Shown: positions 9,668 to 19,137, counted from the first letter of the stretch. The stretch is 64,000 bases of DNA from Pycnococcus provasolii (GCA_938743325.2 OW568881.1:496001-560000), one strand, 5' to 3'. A program made the numbers and translations. The notes: generated by a model not told the origin, from the sequence alone.

Positions 9668-11110
9668 ATGCCGATGCTAACCTTAAGAATGACTCCTCCT
9701 CTTGGTCAATGTGGTGGTGGTCGTATGCGTCCTGGTGGTTTGGTTGGTTTCGCTGGTTTGGCTGGTGCACCTTCCCGGCGCACCTTGCACTTGCGCACAG
9801 TGACGCCTTCCTTTTTGTGTCTTGCGTCGTCGTCGTCGTCGTCGTCGTCATCGGCGGATGCGTCGTCTCTTGCGCGTAAGCTCTACGAGCAGAAGAACGC
9901 TGGTGCTCTGCCGCGATTATTGGCGACAGGAGCGCTTGGACTCGCACTTGGCGCGGGATTCCCCACGGCTCTAGCAGATGTCCTCAGAAATCAAACAGGT
10001 GATGCTGCTGCGACGCTTGGACTCGACATCATTGGCACAGCCGCTTGCTTCCTCTTCTTGCAACGCGACTTGCGAAGGCGAGAGAACCAAATTGATACCA
10101 TCACGAAAGAACTGGAACTTGGCGCGTTCTCCGTCCGCGTCCCTCGCAGAGTGGGGGGCACGAAAGAGATTAAAATAAGTGCGTTCCAAGGTGCACGGCG
10201 CGTGGTGGTGTTGTACGGATGTGAAAAGTCGCTCGTCGAAGATTTGGAGAGAGCAGAGGTTTACCGCAAACGACTCATCGCAAGCCGAATCGTCATCGTT
10301 CCCGTGCCCTCAGACGCGGCAGCAGGGAAGAGGCACGACGCTCTCGAGGAGGCGTGCCGCTCGCGAAGGAAGTGGTGTGCGATGCCCGCTGCGCCGCGGG
10401 CGTTTGCAACGTGGCTCGAGCCAGTTGCTCAGGGGGGCACTGCTTACCTCACAGTAGGAACGAATGGCGCGGTGAGAGGAAGCGGCATCGGACGGCCACG
10501 TTTCGATATGTTGTTGAGCTCATTCCCACGCAACTTGATCAACACGCCGTTCGACGCGAGCGACCCTGTCGTCGACGACAACGACAGTGTGATGGATGAA
10601 GCGAGCGCCGACGATGCGGAATCGGAGCATCTGATCAGCATCTCGCGGAAATTCTACGATGCATTGCTCGAGGGTAACGGCGACGAGATGGCAGTCTTGT
10701 GGGATGATGCGCCTCCTTCGGAGTACTTGACGGGCGCAGTGCGAAAGGGTGCGCGGCAAGACCCGTGGAGTACGGTGCTTCGCGAGGACCGTCGGCCAAT
10801 TGGCATGCGCTTGAGCGAGTACGACGCCACCGTTCTAAATGAGACTCGTGCATTCGTCACAGTGCTTGAGACTGTGGCGAACGGCTCTACGCTTCTTGCG
10901 ACGCAGACATTTGAGCGGCGGCAAGACGGTGGTTGGCAGATCTGCGAGCACCGCACAGTTCCTTACGGAAAGGACATCGTGGCGAAGATCGCGCTTCGCT
11001 GCGATGCGCGTGGTTGCGTCGCCCTTCCTGTGAAGACTGTCGCGAGTTTCAAGAGCGACGAGCAGGTTCCGGTTGGCGACGAGACGGCGCGTATGTTAGC
11101 ACGCGACTAA
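9668..11110 (+). CDS. Chloroplast LPA1-like protein with C-terminal NTF2-like domain
   Basis: A 480-residue protein from the ATG at 9668. The first 60-70 residues are rich in Ser, Arg and Leu with few acids, like a plastid transit peptide. Two hydrophobic segments follow (LLATGALGLALGAGF and LGLDIIGTAACFLFL), then RDLRRRENQI, a conserved-looking SAFQGARRVVVLYG segment and the GTNGAVRGSGIGRP segment. This order matches plant LOW PSII ACCUMULATION 1-like proteins, thylakoid-associated factors for photosystem II assembly. Residues from about 335 (ISRKFYDALLEGN) to the end have the layout of an NTF2/SnoaL-like alpha+beta domain, which I do not associate with plant LPA1. The LPA1-like call is from remembered sequence patterns; the C-terminal domain is inferred from helix-then-strand layout. 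Confidence 0.65.
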   Translation: MPMLTLRMTPPLGQCGGGRMRPGGLVGFAGLAGAPSRRTLHLRTVTPSFLCLASSSSSSSSSADASSLARKLYEQKNAGALPRLLATGALGLALGAGFPTALADVLRNQTGDAAATLGLDIIGTAACFLFLQRDLRRRENQIDTITKELELGAFSVRVPRRVGGTKEIKISAFQGARRVVVLYGCEKSLVEDLERAEVYRKRLIASRIVIVPVPSDAAAGKRHDALEEACRSRRKWCAMPAAPRAFATWLEPVAQGGTAYLTVGTNGAVRGSGIGRPRFDMLLSSFPRNLINTPFDASDPVVDDNDSVMDEASADDAESEHLISISRKFYDALLEGNGDEMAVLWDDAPPSEYLTGAVRKGARQDPWSTVLREDRRPIGMRLSEYDATVLNETRAFVTVLETVANGSTLLATQTFERRQDGGWQICEHRTVPYGKDIVAKIALRCDARGCVALPVKTVASFKSDEQVPVGDETARMLARD

Positions 11111-11292
11111 CGTAGTCTATGACAGTAACATACATACATACATACATACTGTAAGAAGCTCTTTCTTCTTTTTTTGTCGGGGTGCTTGTCTGGCTGGTGG
11201 CGCGAGGCGCGAGCGCGCGCGGCGCGAGTGGCGCGACGTGTATATCCCCCCTCGGAAGTTGCAACTCTCGGTCCTCTCAGCTAGAAGCCAAA
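11111..11292. repeat. Tail-to-tail gap with (CATA)n microsatellite
   Basis: The gap holds five CATA units at about 11129-11148, bounded by complementary ACAGTA and TACTGT, so the whole could fold back on itself. No gene is seen. Confidence 0.55.
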
Positions 11293-12123
11293 CTAGCCCT
11301 CATCGCACACCCAAGCGCTTAAGAGGTCGTTGTACTTGGCGGCTCCGCAATTGGCACTGATGAGGCAGCGATCGAACTGCGTGCTGTCGTCGACGTACTG
11401 GTCGTCAATGCAGTACCAGCCTTCACCCATCGAGCACCCGTTGTCGTTGCAGCACTGCGAGTCGCAGTAGCCGGCGCCGTTGTTGCATCCACTGTGGATG
11501 TAGCACTCGCCTACTGACTGGATGGCGGCGGTGGCGGCGGTGGCTGGGATTGTGGCGACGGTGGTGGCGGCGGCGGTGGCGGCGTCGGTGACGGCGGCGG
11601 TGATTCCCAATCCCCCGTCGCCCTCGTGACCGCACACCCACATGCGCAGCACCTCGTCGAACTTGGCGTACTTGCAATTGCGGTGGATCTCGCACCTGTC
11701 GAAGACCGTGGAGGCGTCGATGGCTCCGCCGTCGTTGCAGAACCACGCCGGTCCTCCTCCCCAGCACCCGCCGTTGTTGTTGCAGCAGTCCCAGTCGCAG
11801 TACGCTGCCACAGGTCTCTTGTAGCCTGTCCAGAGCAGGTCTTCCGCGCCGCCGTTGCAGCCCGCGTGGATGTAGCACGCGTCGTGCAGGATCCCACCGC
11901 CGTTCCCGTCGTCCCGGAGGAGACCGCCGGCGTTCTCCTTGACCTGCTCGACGACGCCGTCTACGCCGTCCCGTACCACCTTCGACGGGTCCGGGACAAC
12001 AAGCGCGTTGGCAACAAAGAGCGCCTGGTGCGTCGCGGCAGAAAGACACAGCATCAGAAAGACGGGCAGCATGGCGGCAAGCGTAATGACGGACATCTTC
12101 GTCTTCTTCGAAGCTGCCACCAT
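11293..12123 (-). CDS. Secreted protein with two Cys-rich tandem domains
   Basis: From the ATG at 12123 (276 residues) the protein begins with basic residues and a strong hydrophobic stretch (MSVITLAAMLPVFLMLCL...), a signal peptide or anchor. An upstream in-frame ATG at 12225 would give 310 residues with a non-hydrophobic leader; an ATG at 12096 is also possible. Two homologous domains follow, at about 11620-11886 and 11296-11512, joined by an Ala/Thr/Val-rich linker. Each begins CYIH-x-GC, contains C-x3-CC-x(4-5)-C, then W(F/Y)C-x14-C-x5-C-x13-C and ends WVC. Each has ten cysteines with the same spacing in the second half, predicting five disulfides per domain. I recognise no named domain with this spacing. 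It is divergent from the RlmN-type gene. Confidence 0.8.
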   Translation of the reverse strand: MVAASKKTKMSVITLAAMLPVFLMLCLSAATHQALFVANALVVPDPSKVVRDGVDGVVEQVKENAGGLLRDDGNGGGILHDACYIHAGCNGGAEDLLWTGYKRPVAAYCDWDCCNNNGGCWGGGPAWFCNDGGAIDASTVFDRCEIHRNCKYAKFDEVLRMWVCGHEGDGGLGITAAVTDAATAAATTVATIPATAATAAIQSVGECYIHSGCNNGAGYCDSQCCNDNGCSMGEGWYCIDDQYVDDSTQFDRCLISANCGAAKYNDLLSAWVCDEG

Positions 12124-12252
12124 CGATCGCTGCCGGACGTCGACCTGTTGTGGTGACCTGTTGTGGACTTGTGGTGATGCTGTGTCACTGTGTGCCAAAG
12201 TGACGAAACCCAACCCCGAACTCATGAAAAAAAATTAAAAATTCCATTCTCT

Positions 12253-12282
12253 CCCCCCCCCCCAGTCCCCCCCCCCCCCCCC
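12253..12282 (+). promoter_or_regulatory. Poly-C tracts between divergent genes
   Basis: An 11-base C run (12253-12263) and a 16-base C run (12267-12282) lie about 94-123 bp upstream of the RlmN-type ATG, C on its sense strand. This is the extreme example of the upstream C-run pattern. Run length could be affected by sequencing error. Confidence 0.5.
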
Positions 12283-12375
12283 TTGACCCTTGAGGCCGCC
12301 CCGCCCGGCTGCCTGTTCTCCCTCCCCTGTCACCTGTCTCCTCCGCCGCCATTGACCTCCTCCCTAGACGACTTT

Positions 12376-13920
12376 ATGTTCGTCGCTTCGGTGCGCATGC
12401 GTGGTGGTATCCTGGGAGGAGCACGTTCATGTCGCCTTCGCGTTTCTTCGCGGTATCGTTCTTGTTTCTTTCGTCATAACAATTCTTCCCCCAGGCGTAT
12501 TCTTTTGTGGCGTGGAGTGGCTGGCGTGGGTGGGTTACCTGGTTACGGGGGTGCATTACCTGGTGGTTACGGGGGTTGCCGTGGGTTGGCGAATGAACTC
12601 GCTGGCGTCGGCGTGGGTGGTAATGATGATGAACATGAAGACTTGCTCGGTACTGGCGAATCCTTGTTGGAACAGGCGAGCGGTAGTACTATGGTGGATA
12701 AAGAGTCCGCCTTGGAGCACAGCATTTCTGAGAATTCTGCGCCCCTCGAAATCCCTCGAGCGAAAGGTGTGCGAGATGGCGTGTGGACGAAGAGAGATGC
12801 GGAAGTTGTCGAACAAGCGCTCGACGCACCGCCGAAACTGAAGAAGGATGCGACGTACCTGCTGGGACTGAGCGAGGAGGCGGTTGCAGACGCAATCATG
12901 GCGGCAATGCCTGACGCAAACTTGCCCGCGTACAGGGCGAAGCAGGTTCACAAGGCGCTGTACGCGCAGCACGTGCGCGACGTGCGCGACATCACGACGC
13001 TCTCGAAGCAGCTGCGCCAGGATATGCACGAAGCGGGAATACGCATTGGACGTTCGCCCGTGCACAAGACGGTAGTGGCGGCGGACGGAACGACCAAGTT
13101 CCTCGTCAGACTTCACGACGACCGGCTCGTGGAGACGGTTGGAATACCCGCGCTAAACAAGTCAGAGAAGGAGAGATTGACGGTGTGCGTGTCGTCGCAG
13201 GTGGGCTGTCCGCTGAGGTGTACGTTCTGCGCGACGGGCAAGGGCGGTTTTGCGAGAAACCTGGCCACGCACGAGATTGTCGACCAGCTGCTCACGGTGG
13301 AGGAGCACTTTGGCCAGCGCGTCACGAACGTCGTCTTCATGGGCATGGGAGAACCGCTGCTGAACCTACGCAACGTCTTGCCGGCGCTGCGGTCGATGAA
13401 CAAGGATGTCGGAATTGGTGCACGTCATCTCACGCTCAGCACTGTCGGCGTGCCAAACACGCTGAAACGCCTTGCGGAGCGCAATCTGCAGAGCACGCTC
13501 GCGGTTTCGCTGCACGCGCCCAACCAAAAGCTTCGTGAGCAGCTCGTACCTTCGGCCAAGGCGTACCCGATCGAAGCTCTTCTGGACGACTGCGCAAAGT
13601 ACTTCGCAGTCACTCGTCGTCGTGTGAGTTTCGAATACGCGCTACTTGGCGGCGTGAATGATCAGATGGAGCACGCCGATGAACTGGTCTCCACATTGCG
13701 TAAGCATGGTCACGGAGGCGCGCACGTGAACCTGATCCCTTGGAATTCCGTCGAGGGTGCTGAATTCAGGCGTCCCTCCGCAGCCGCTGTGCGTTCATTC
13801 AAGCATCGCCTCGAGACTGCCAATGTGCAGTGCACGATCCGCATCAGCCGAGGGCTGGATGCCGCGGCAGCATGTGGCCAGCTGAGAAACGCCAACCAGA
13901 AAATTCCGCTAACAACATGA
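12376..13920 (+). CDS. Organellar RlmN-type radical SAM RNA methyltransferase
   Basis: A 514-residue protein from the ATG at 12376. Bacterial RlmN methylates C2 of adenosine 2503 in 23S rRNA and A37 of some tRNAs. The first 100 or so residues are Arg/Ser/Gly-rich and resemble a mitochondrial or plastid presequence. The core begins near residue 150 and contains the radical SAM cluster motif CPLRCTFC (Cys278, 282, 285), the GMGEPLLN segment, HLTLSTVG, and SLHAPN. The catalytic methyl-carrying Cys is Cys500 in the C-terminal AAACGQL segment. Plant and algal genomes carry plastid-targeted versions of this bacterial enzyme. Whether the product goes to plastid or mitochondrion cannot be decided from sequence. 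Confidence 0.9.
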   Translation: MFVASVRMRGGILGGARSCRLRVSSRYRSCFFRHNNSSPRRILLWRGVAGVGGLPGYGGALPGGYGGCRGLANELAGVGVGGNDDEHEDLLGTGESLLEQASGSTMVDKESALEHSISENSAPLEIPRAKGVRDGVWTKRDAEVVEQALDAPPKLKKDATYLLGLSEEAVADAIMAAMPDANLPAYRAKQVHKALYAQHVRDVRDITTLSKQLRQDMHEAGIRIGRSPVHKTVVAADGTTKFLVRLHDDRLVETVGIPALNKSEKERLTVCVSSQVGCPLRCTFCATGKGGFARNLATHEIVDQLLTVEEHFGQRVTNVVFMGMGEPLLNLRNVLPALRSMNKDVGIGARHLTLSTVGVPNTLKRLAERNLQSTLAVSLHAPNQKLREQLVPSAKAYPIEALLDDCAKYFAVTRRRVSFEYALLGGVNDQMEHADELVSTLRKHGHGGAHVNLIPWNSVEGAEFRRPSAAAVRSFKHRLETANVQCTIRISRGLDAAAACGQLRNANQKIPLTT

Positions 13921-14079
13921 ATAAAAATAAATTTGACATTTTTTTGTGAAACTGCAGTGTAAAATTACTGGATTGATTTCTTTTTCTCTCTCTCTCAAAA
14001 AAAAAGCACCGCGCCTTGCTGTCAATCACGTCCACGCTCGCGCACGAAAGAGAAGCACTGGCGACATGTCGCGTCTTTT

Positions 14080-14406
14080 TCATCCCACGATTCCTAGTCC
14101 TTGTGCCGCCAAGTCCGCCTGCGTGGTGATGACGGCACCTCCGGGCGAATTTGTCACAGCCACCGCGCCCACGCCTGGCATGGTCGAGTCCAGGAATACG
14201 GGTGGTGCAGGTGGAGGAGGTGGTGGTGGTGGCGGCGCCATGATGATGTTCGTGGTGGACCTGCCTCCCCACCATCCTCCGTAGTATCCCCCCCCATAGT
14301 AGTACCTGCCGGGCAGCAGGAGGGCGTCGCATGGTGTTACTGCCGTGAGCCCCAGTGCTCCTAGTACCATGCCGACGACGAGCGTGAGGAGGGGGAGCAT
14401 CTTCAT
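14080..14406 (-). CDS. Small secreted Tyr/Gly/Pro-rich protein
   Basis: A 108-residue protein from the ATG at 14406. A hydrophobic signal peptide (MKMLPLLTLVVGMVLGALGL) is followed by PGRYYYGGGYYGGWWGG, then STTNIIMAPPP and a run of nine prolines. The C-terminus is small and neutral. The segment PGRYY...STT-N-I...APPP recurs in the secreted protein at 22789-23652, which argues for a real paralogous family despite the short length. It is probably an extracellular matrix or cell-covering component; this is inference from signal peptide and composition. Upstream, G-runs at 14517-14520 and 14552-14556 are C-runs on its sense strand. Confidence 0.65.
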   Translation of the reverse strand: MKMLPLLTLVVGMVLGALGLTAVTPCDALLLPGRYYYGGGYYGGWWGGRSTTNIIMAPPPPPPPPPAPPVFLDSTMPGVGAVAVTNSPGGAVITTQADLAAQGLGIVG

Positions 14407-14653
14407 CACGTATGTGACGACTGATGTGACTAAATGATCGGGGAAGGAAACTGATTGAAAGTCCAACAAGAAATTCGCCAAGACTCCTCCAAGAAAGAGC
14501 GAATGATCGATTATTCGGGGTTGGTTCACTTCACTTCATTTTGTTTTGTTTGGGGGTTACACCTGGAGGTTTTAGGGTTTTGCTTATTTCGTTCCGTCGC
14601 GCCGTTACTTCTGGCTGGACATTTTGAATTTCTTGTCAGTTACAACAAAAAGT

Positions 14654-17395
14654 ATGCGTCTGCGCGCTGTCCACCATGCCGCCACCGCCGCAGATTCTGC
14701 AGAAGTAGGAGGATGTGGAGCACCTGCTGCAACTGTAACGGCCGAGTCGTCGGTGGTCAACAAAAGAAGCGTGCACGACGACGAAGCTGAGAAGGAGAAG
14801 GGGTGGGAAGAGCAGGAGAAGGATCAGGATGACGACGAGTCTGAGAAGAAGAAGAAGAAGAAGCATACAAATGCCAGGATGAGCCACCTGGTGCGCGCAG
14901 CTTTGCAGGTGCTGTGCGTGTGCTTCACCCTCGCAGTCTTGGTCGTCGCTGTGCCATCCTCCAGGAGGAAGAATCATCGTCATAATCATCATGATCATGA
15001 CGTCGCGAACAAGAATGAAGGAGGACCGCCCGAGGAGGCAGCAGCAGCAGCAGCAGCACCGCCACCGCCGTGGATACCTCAGCAGCCTCACGACGACATC
15101 GTCATCAACAGCAATAACAACAACACCCTCAGAAACATCGGAATCGTCTCATTGTACACGTCAAACATCGCGGAGTACGCCAAACCGAGCGCGTTTCTCA
15201 TGAGAGAATACTGCAAACGACACGGGTACGCCTTCTTCGAGATGACGGAACGCATGAGCAGCAGCGCACGATCGGCACCATGGGACAAACTCCTGGCGGT
15301 GGCGATGCACCTTGACGCAGTGCAGGATGTCGTGCTGTGGATGGATGCTGATGTATTCATTACCAACCCAGATGTGCGCATGGAGGATATCCTCGGTCTC
15401 AGCAGCACTGCCAACAGCAAACAGCAGCGGCACACCACGCATATGTGGTTCTCATACGATGCTGGTCCATGGGACTTTCGTTATTACACCGAGGAATGGC
15501 TGCCACGGCAGGGTGGTGACGAGTTCAAAAGATGGGACGCTAACATGCTTCCCAATACAGGCGTGATGGCGTTCCGCGGCGAAGGAAAACAACAACGCAA
15601 AAACGACGACAGTACCACAATAATATCTCCGTCACGGCGTCTACTCGCGGATGCGTGGGATGCGCCCAGCGACCTTTACCTGAAGCTTGATCCGCAGGCG
15701 CTGACCAAGGACGACGACGACCCATATCGAGGCTGGCCTTGGGAGCAGGGCGGCATATGGTACGCACTCAACACGAAGGAGGAGCACAAGCGAAGTTCGA
15801 AGATGCTGCCAAACCGAGCCATGAACAGCTTCCCGGAGCAGATCTACGGCACCAGCGACCTTGCAGTTCACATGGTGGGCATGACCAAGACGCGAAAAAC
15901 CAACTTTGCTTGGTTTTCCGTGGGACTTTGGGCAACGCCTCCACTGGCAAAGAATACCTCGTACAATCGTGCGCTTTGCTGCGTCGTCACTGAGGAATTT
16001 GAGGAGGACGATAAGGTCGATGCATCACCACCACCACCACCGCTAGAAGAGGCGGTGCGCACGCAGGAGGAGGAGAAAAGGTACGTGGCAGAGTGCATGA
16101 AGATGAGCAATTCCGAGGAGGAACAAGAAGAAGAAGAGAAGAAGGAGCGTGTGGTTGACGTGGTTTTTGTTGACGACGGGAGACGTCCGAATGCAATAAT
16201 GTACGAGGCAGCCTTGCTAAGATCATTCGCTGCACGCCGTGGCTACGGCTTTCGATACCACCGCCACATTAGCACCAACGACGACACAGCAGCAGATCAA
16301 TCGTCGAACGCGTGCATCCGCGACGACGACAACGAGAACGAGAGCGAAGAAGATTCATCCGTGCTTGTTTCCGCCGCACTGCTTCGTGCGGCGGTGGATG
16401 AAATGACTTCTAATGCTGCCAGTGGCGGCGCGAGCAACATCGTTTTATTTGCACCCGGTGTCACAGTGGCCGACGTTACAACCAGCCTCTTGGACGATCT
16501 CGTCGATGTTCCAGGTGATGCGGCAGTAGCCTTTACCATACCGCACGAGGGTTTGCTGTGCGACTTGGAGAATGCCCTGGCATCGTGTGCGACTCCAGTC
16601 CTACTGGTACGACGACGCGAAGAGGCGGCGATTCTTTTGCAAGGGCACAACGCAATTCCATGCGAGGAGGACAAGAACGTTGTGCGCCTCACTGCCTCCG
16701 ATGGCATTACGGTGCTTCGTGGTTCGCCGGCTGGTGCATGGCCATTCTTTCGTAAGGACAACGCTCCCGGCGGAACTTTCCGCCCGCCCCTTTTGAGCAC
16801 AGCAGCCTTACCATGGACGGTGGGTGCGCGGCTGTGGCGCCCGCACCACGCAGCGGCGTGCGCAAGTGATATGATGGCTGGCGAAGGACGGGGCTTTGAT
16901 CGGCTTTCTTTGTTGAATGCCGCGGCTGACGGACTTCGCGACATGGCGGTGGCATCGCGCAGCAACATCGTGTCTGCCAATCATCAAGACGGCGACGAGG
17001 TTGCTGTTTGGCGCGCGGATGGATTTGCGGCTGGCATGCTTGCGCTTGCAAACGAGCGGCGCAATCCCACGCTCGTTTCACCCGAGGATGATGGAGGTTC
17101 GGGCGGTGCGGCATTGACGACGTGGGCTTGCGAGCTTGCTCAGGAAGGTGGCCAGCTCGCCGCAGCCTATCTTCGCGCAAGTTGGGCGCTCGCAATTGCA
17201 GGCTACGCGAGTGCTCAAGCTGAGGTGGGTTATCTGCTCTTGAATGGCCTTGTTGACGAGAACGGCTCGATCTTAGTTGCGCCGCTCCCGATGGCCACTT
17301 GTGCGGCGCACATGCCCCCCAGCGAACGTCACAAGGAATTAGCAGAGTCCGCGAGTGCCGCCGCCGTATCGCTCGCGGCAACGATGCTTACATAA
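14654..17395 (+). CDS. Type II membrane GT34-like glycosyltransferase with degenerate second domain
   Basis: A 913-residue protein from the ATG at 14654. The N-terminal cytosolic tail is acidic then Lys-rich, followed by one membrane segment (about 79-101), typical of Golgi glycosyltransferases. Residues about 165-410 match the GMA12/MNN10 (GT34) pattern: NIGIVSLYTSN, a REYCKRHGYAFFE segment, and LWMDADVFI with the metal-binding DAD at 231-233, then NTGVMAFRGEG. Residues about 500-740 repeat the same layout (LLRSFAARRGYGFRYHR, then NIVLFAPGVTV), but the DxD is missing. Near the C-terminus YASAQAEVGYLLLNGL resembles one Sel1-like repeat. GT34 enzymes transfer galactose or xylose onto glycans. 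The acceptor cannot be inferred. Confidence 0.8.
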   Translation: MRLRAVHHAATAADSAEVGGCGAPAATVTAESSVVNKRSVHDDEAEKEKGWEEQEKDQDDDESEKKKKKKHTNARMSHLVRAALQVLCVCFTLAVLVVAVPSSRRKNHRHNHHDHDVANKNEGGPPEEAAAAAAAPPPPWIPQQPHDDIVINSNNNNTLRNIGIVSLYTSNIAEYAKPSAFLMREYCKRHGYAFFEMTERMSSSARSAPWDKLLAVAMHLDAVQDVVLWMDADVFITNPDVRMEDILGLSSTANSKQQRHTTHMWFSYDAGPWDFRYYTEEWLPRQGGDEFKRWDANMLPNTGVMAFRGEGKQQRKNDDSTTIISPSRRLLADAWDAPSDLYLKLDPQALTKDDDDPYRGWPWEQGGIWYALNTKEEHKRSSKMLPNRAMNSFPEQIYGTSDLAVHMVGMTKTRKTNFAWFSVGLWATPPLAKNTSYNRALCCVVTEEFEEDDKVDASPPPPPLEEAVRTQEEEKRYVAECMKMSNSEEEQEEEEKKERVVDVVFVDDGRRPNAIMYEAALLRSFAARRGYGFRYHRHISTNDDTAADQSSNACIRDDDNENESEEDSSVLVSAALLRAAVDEMTSNAASGGASNIVLFAPGVTVADVTTSLLDDLVDVPGDAAVAFTIPHEGLLCDLENALASCATPVLLVRRREEAAILLQGHNAIPCEEDKNVVRLTASDGITVLRGSPAGAWPFFRKDNAPGGTFRPPLLSTAALPWTVGARLWRPHHAAACASDMMAGEGRGFDRLSLLNAAADGLRDMAVASRSNIVSANHQDGDEVAVWRADGFAAGMLALANERRNPTLVSPEDDGGSGGAALTTWACELAQEGGQLAAAYLRASWALAIAGYASAQAEVGYLLLNGLVDENGSILVAPLPMATCAAHMPPSERHKELAESASAAAVSLAATMLT

Positions 17396-17540
17396 TAGAA
17401 GATGGTGGTAGTTACCTACTTGCTTGTGTAGCCGATAAACTTGCTTTTTTTTGTGAAACCCCAAGGGAAACCCGCATTTTCTCGTAACCGAACTTTCGGA
17501 GAATCCGACCTACGTTTTCGTTTCGGAGCTGTCGCTTTTT

Positions 17541-17556
17541 CCCCACCCCCACCCCA
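17541..17556 (+). promoter_or_regulatory. C-rich tract upstream of the hydrolase
   Basis: A C4-A-C5-A-C4 run lies 69-84 bp before the ATG at 17625, on the sense strand. It fits the upstream C-run pattern described under findings. Confidence 0.4.
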
Positions 17557-17624
17557 GCTTCACATATTGAATCAATAACTTCACATCCTGCCCTTTCTGT
17601 CGTGAAATCATCGTCTTCGTGATC

Positions 17625-18841
17625 ATGATGGCGTCGTCGTCGTGGACTGGACTTCTGATGCTGTTGACGACTACACTCATGCTGCTGCTGCCTCTTCTCG
17701 TCGACGTGTCCTCCGTAGTAGTAAGTGCGATGTCCATCAAACCTGCACTTCTCCCGCAATACGTGCGTTGCCAAGAATCCAACGGACCCTTCTGCAAACG
17801 TGGCTCCGTTGGCGATGGAGTCGTCGAGTACGCGTTCAAGACCAGAGAAAACGAAGACACGAGAATCTGGCTTCCAATTGACACCTCTACCAACACGATC
17901 GTCAACAACAACAAGACGCTTCCCATCGTGCTGTGGATCCATCCGATGTACGACAAGACGCTCCCTGTTTGGATTGCTCACAACCGGCGCAATATCGACC
18001 ACCTCGTGTCGCACGGCTTCGCAGTTGTCGCTACATATCGAGTGACGCCGATGGGGCTCCGGCCGACATTCGAGGCGGCGTACGCGCCTCAATTGTTTTG
18101 GAACATTGGCGACCACACTCTGGAGGCACTGCAGCTGCTCGTTCGCTCGAAGGCTGCAAGCAACAACGGCAACAGAATTCCGAGCGACATCAAGCCTTTT
18201 GTTCGGTACATCGATCCGTCTCGTGCTGGCGTTACTGGGTACTCCGTGGGTGCAGCGCTGAGCGTTCGACTTGTCGATCGTGCTGCCGAGGCGTCGTGGG
18301 ATGGACTTTCGAAGCTGCGCACTTCTTCTGTCAAGCAGCCCGTGTTAGGTGCAGTTTCCCTCGGACCAACCATCGGTCTACCGCGCAATCGAGGTGGTAG
18401 CGGAGCTCGTGACGCGCTTCTTGACGTGAAGAACCGGACAGCGCCTCTGCTCCTCATTGCGGGCACGAGCGACAGGCGAAATGCCCTCAAAGATGTCAAT
18501 ACGCTCTACGACGAGTCGCCGAACTCGCAATTGCGAGTTCGCATGTTGCTACAGTCAGGAACACACTGCTTCCTGAATGTGCGAGGCGGCGAATGCCGAG
18601 GAGGTGGATGTTCTGACTGCGAGGCTCGTGGAAGTTGCTACGGTCGTTGCTCAAGCCGAGATTTTGAACAACAAGCGAGCGCACAAGCAGCGCAGGCAGC
18701 GTGGTTTACGTACCTTCTTCAGGGAGATACAGGAGCCCTTCGCCAACTAATGAAAGCTGAGTCTTATCCCATGCGCGTCGCATCACTTGATGTTGACGGC
18801 GATCTTCCTCGACGACGACGACGACCACCACCTCCTCCACC

Positions 18842-18901
<60 letters not shown>

Positions 18902-19004
18902 GCCGCCGCCAGCTCTACCGCCATCGATGACGGTCTCGAATAGCGGTCCACCATCCTCTCGTTGGTTTTGGTGGGCTCCTAGTCGAGATCTCCTCGTCGG
19001 GTAA
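17625..19004 (+). CDS. Secreted alpha/beta hydrolase with C-terminal polyproline run
   Basis: A 459-residue protein from the ATG at 17625. A long hydrophobic N-terminus (LLMLLTTTLMLLLPLLV) predicts a signal peptide. The fold pattern is alpha/beta hydrolase: strand LPIVLWIHP, nucleophile elbow G-Y-S-V-G with Ser207, candidate acid Asp283 in LLLIAGTSDRR and candidate His314 in LLQSGTHCF. The order suits dienelactone hydrolase, chlorophyllase or polyester-hydrolase-like families, but none can be chosen. A Cys-rich insert (about 325-345) could carry disulfides. From about residue 400 there is an Arg5 block and about 30 consecutive prolines encoded by CCG/CCA repeats, then 25 residues ending in a Trp/Arg-rich tail. 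The polyproline may tether the enzyme to the cell covering; this is inference. Confidence 0.8.
18826..18912 (+). repeat. (CCG)n/(CCA)n repeat coding for polyproline
   Basis: An in-frame trinucleotide repeat inside the hydrolase gene encodes about 30 prolines. Its length is likely to vary between strains. Confidence 0.9.
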
Positions 19005-19137
19005 GAAGGGTAATCATCGAGTGAAAAAGTTGATGGCTGAGACAAACATACATCGTCGTGCCATGAGAATTGGGAAGGCTTAATAAGATTGGGTTTTAAA
19101 AACACGAAAGGAAAACATTTTAGAGTTTAGTGGAAGA

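Noticed and set aside
11423-12049. Arg-rich frame overlapping the Cys-rich secreted protein
   Set aside because: This is a shifted-frame shadow; the other frame has signal peptide and repeated Cys spacing.
12253-12282. Poly-C as sequencing artefact only
   Set aside because: Exact length may be wrong, but similar C-runs with the same polarity before many other genes argue that it is a real element.
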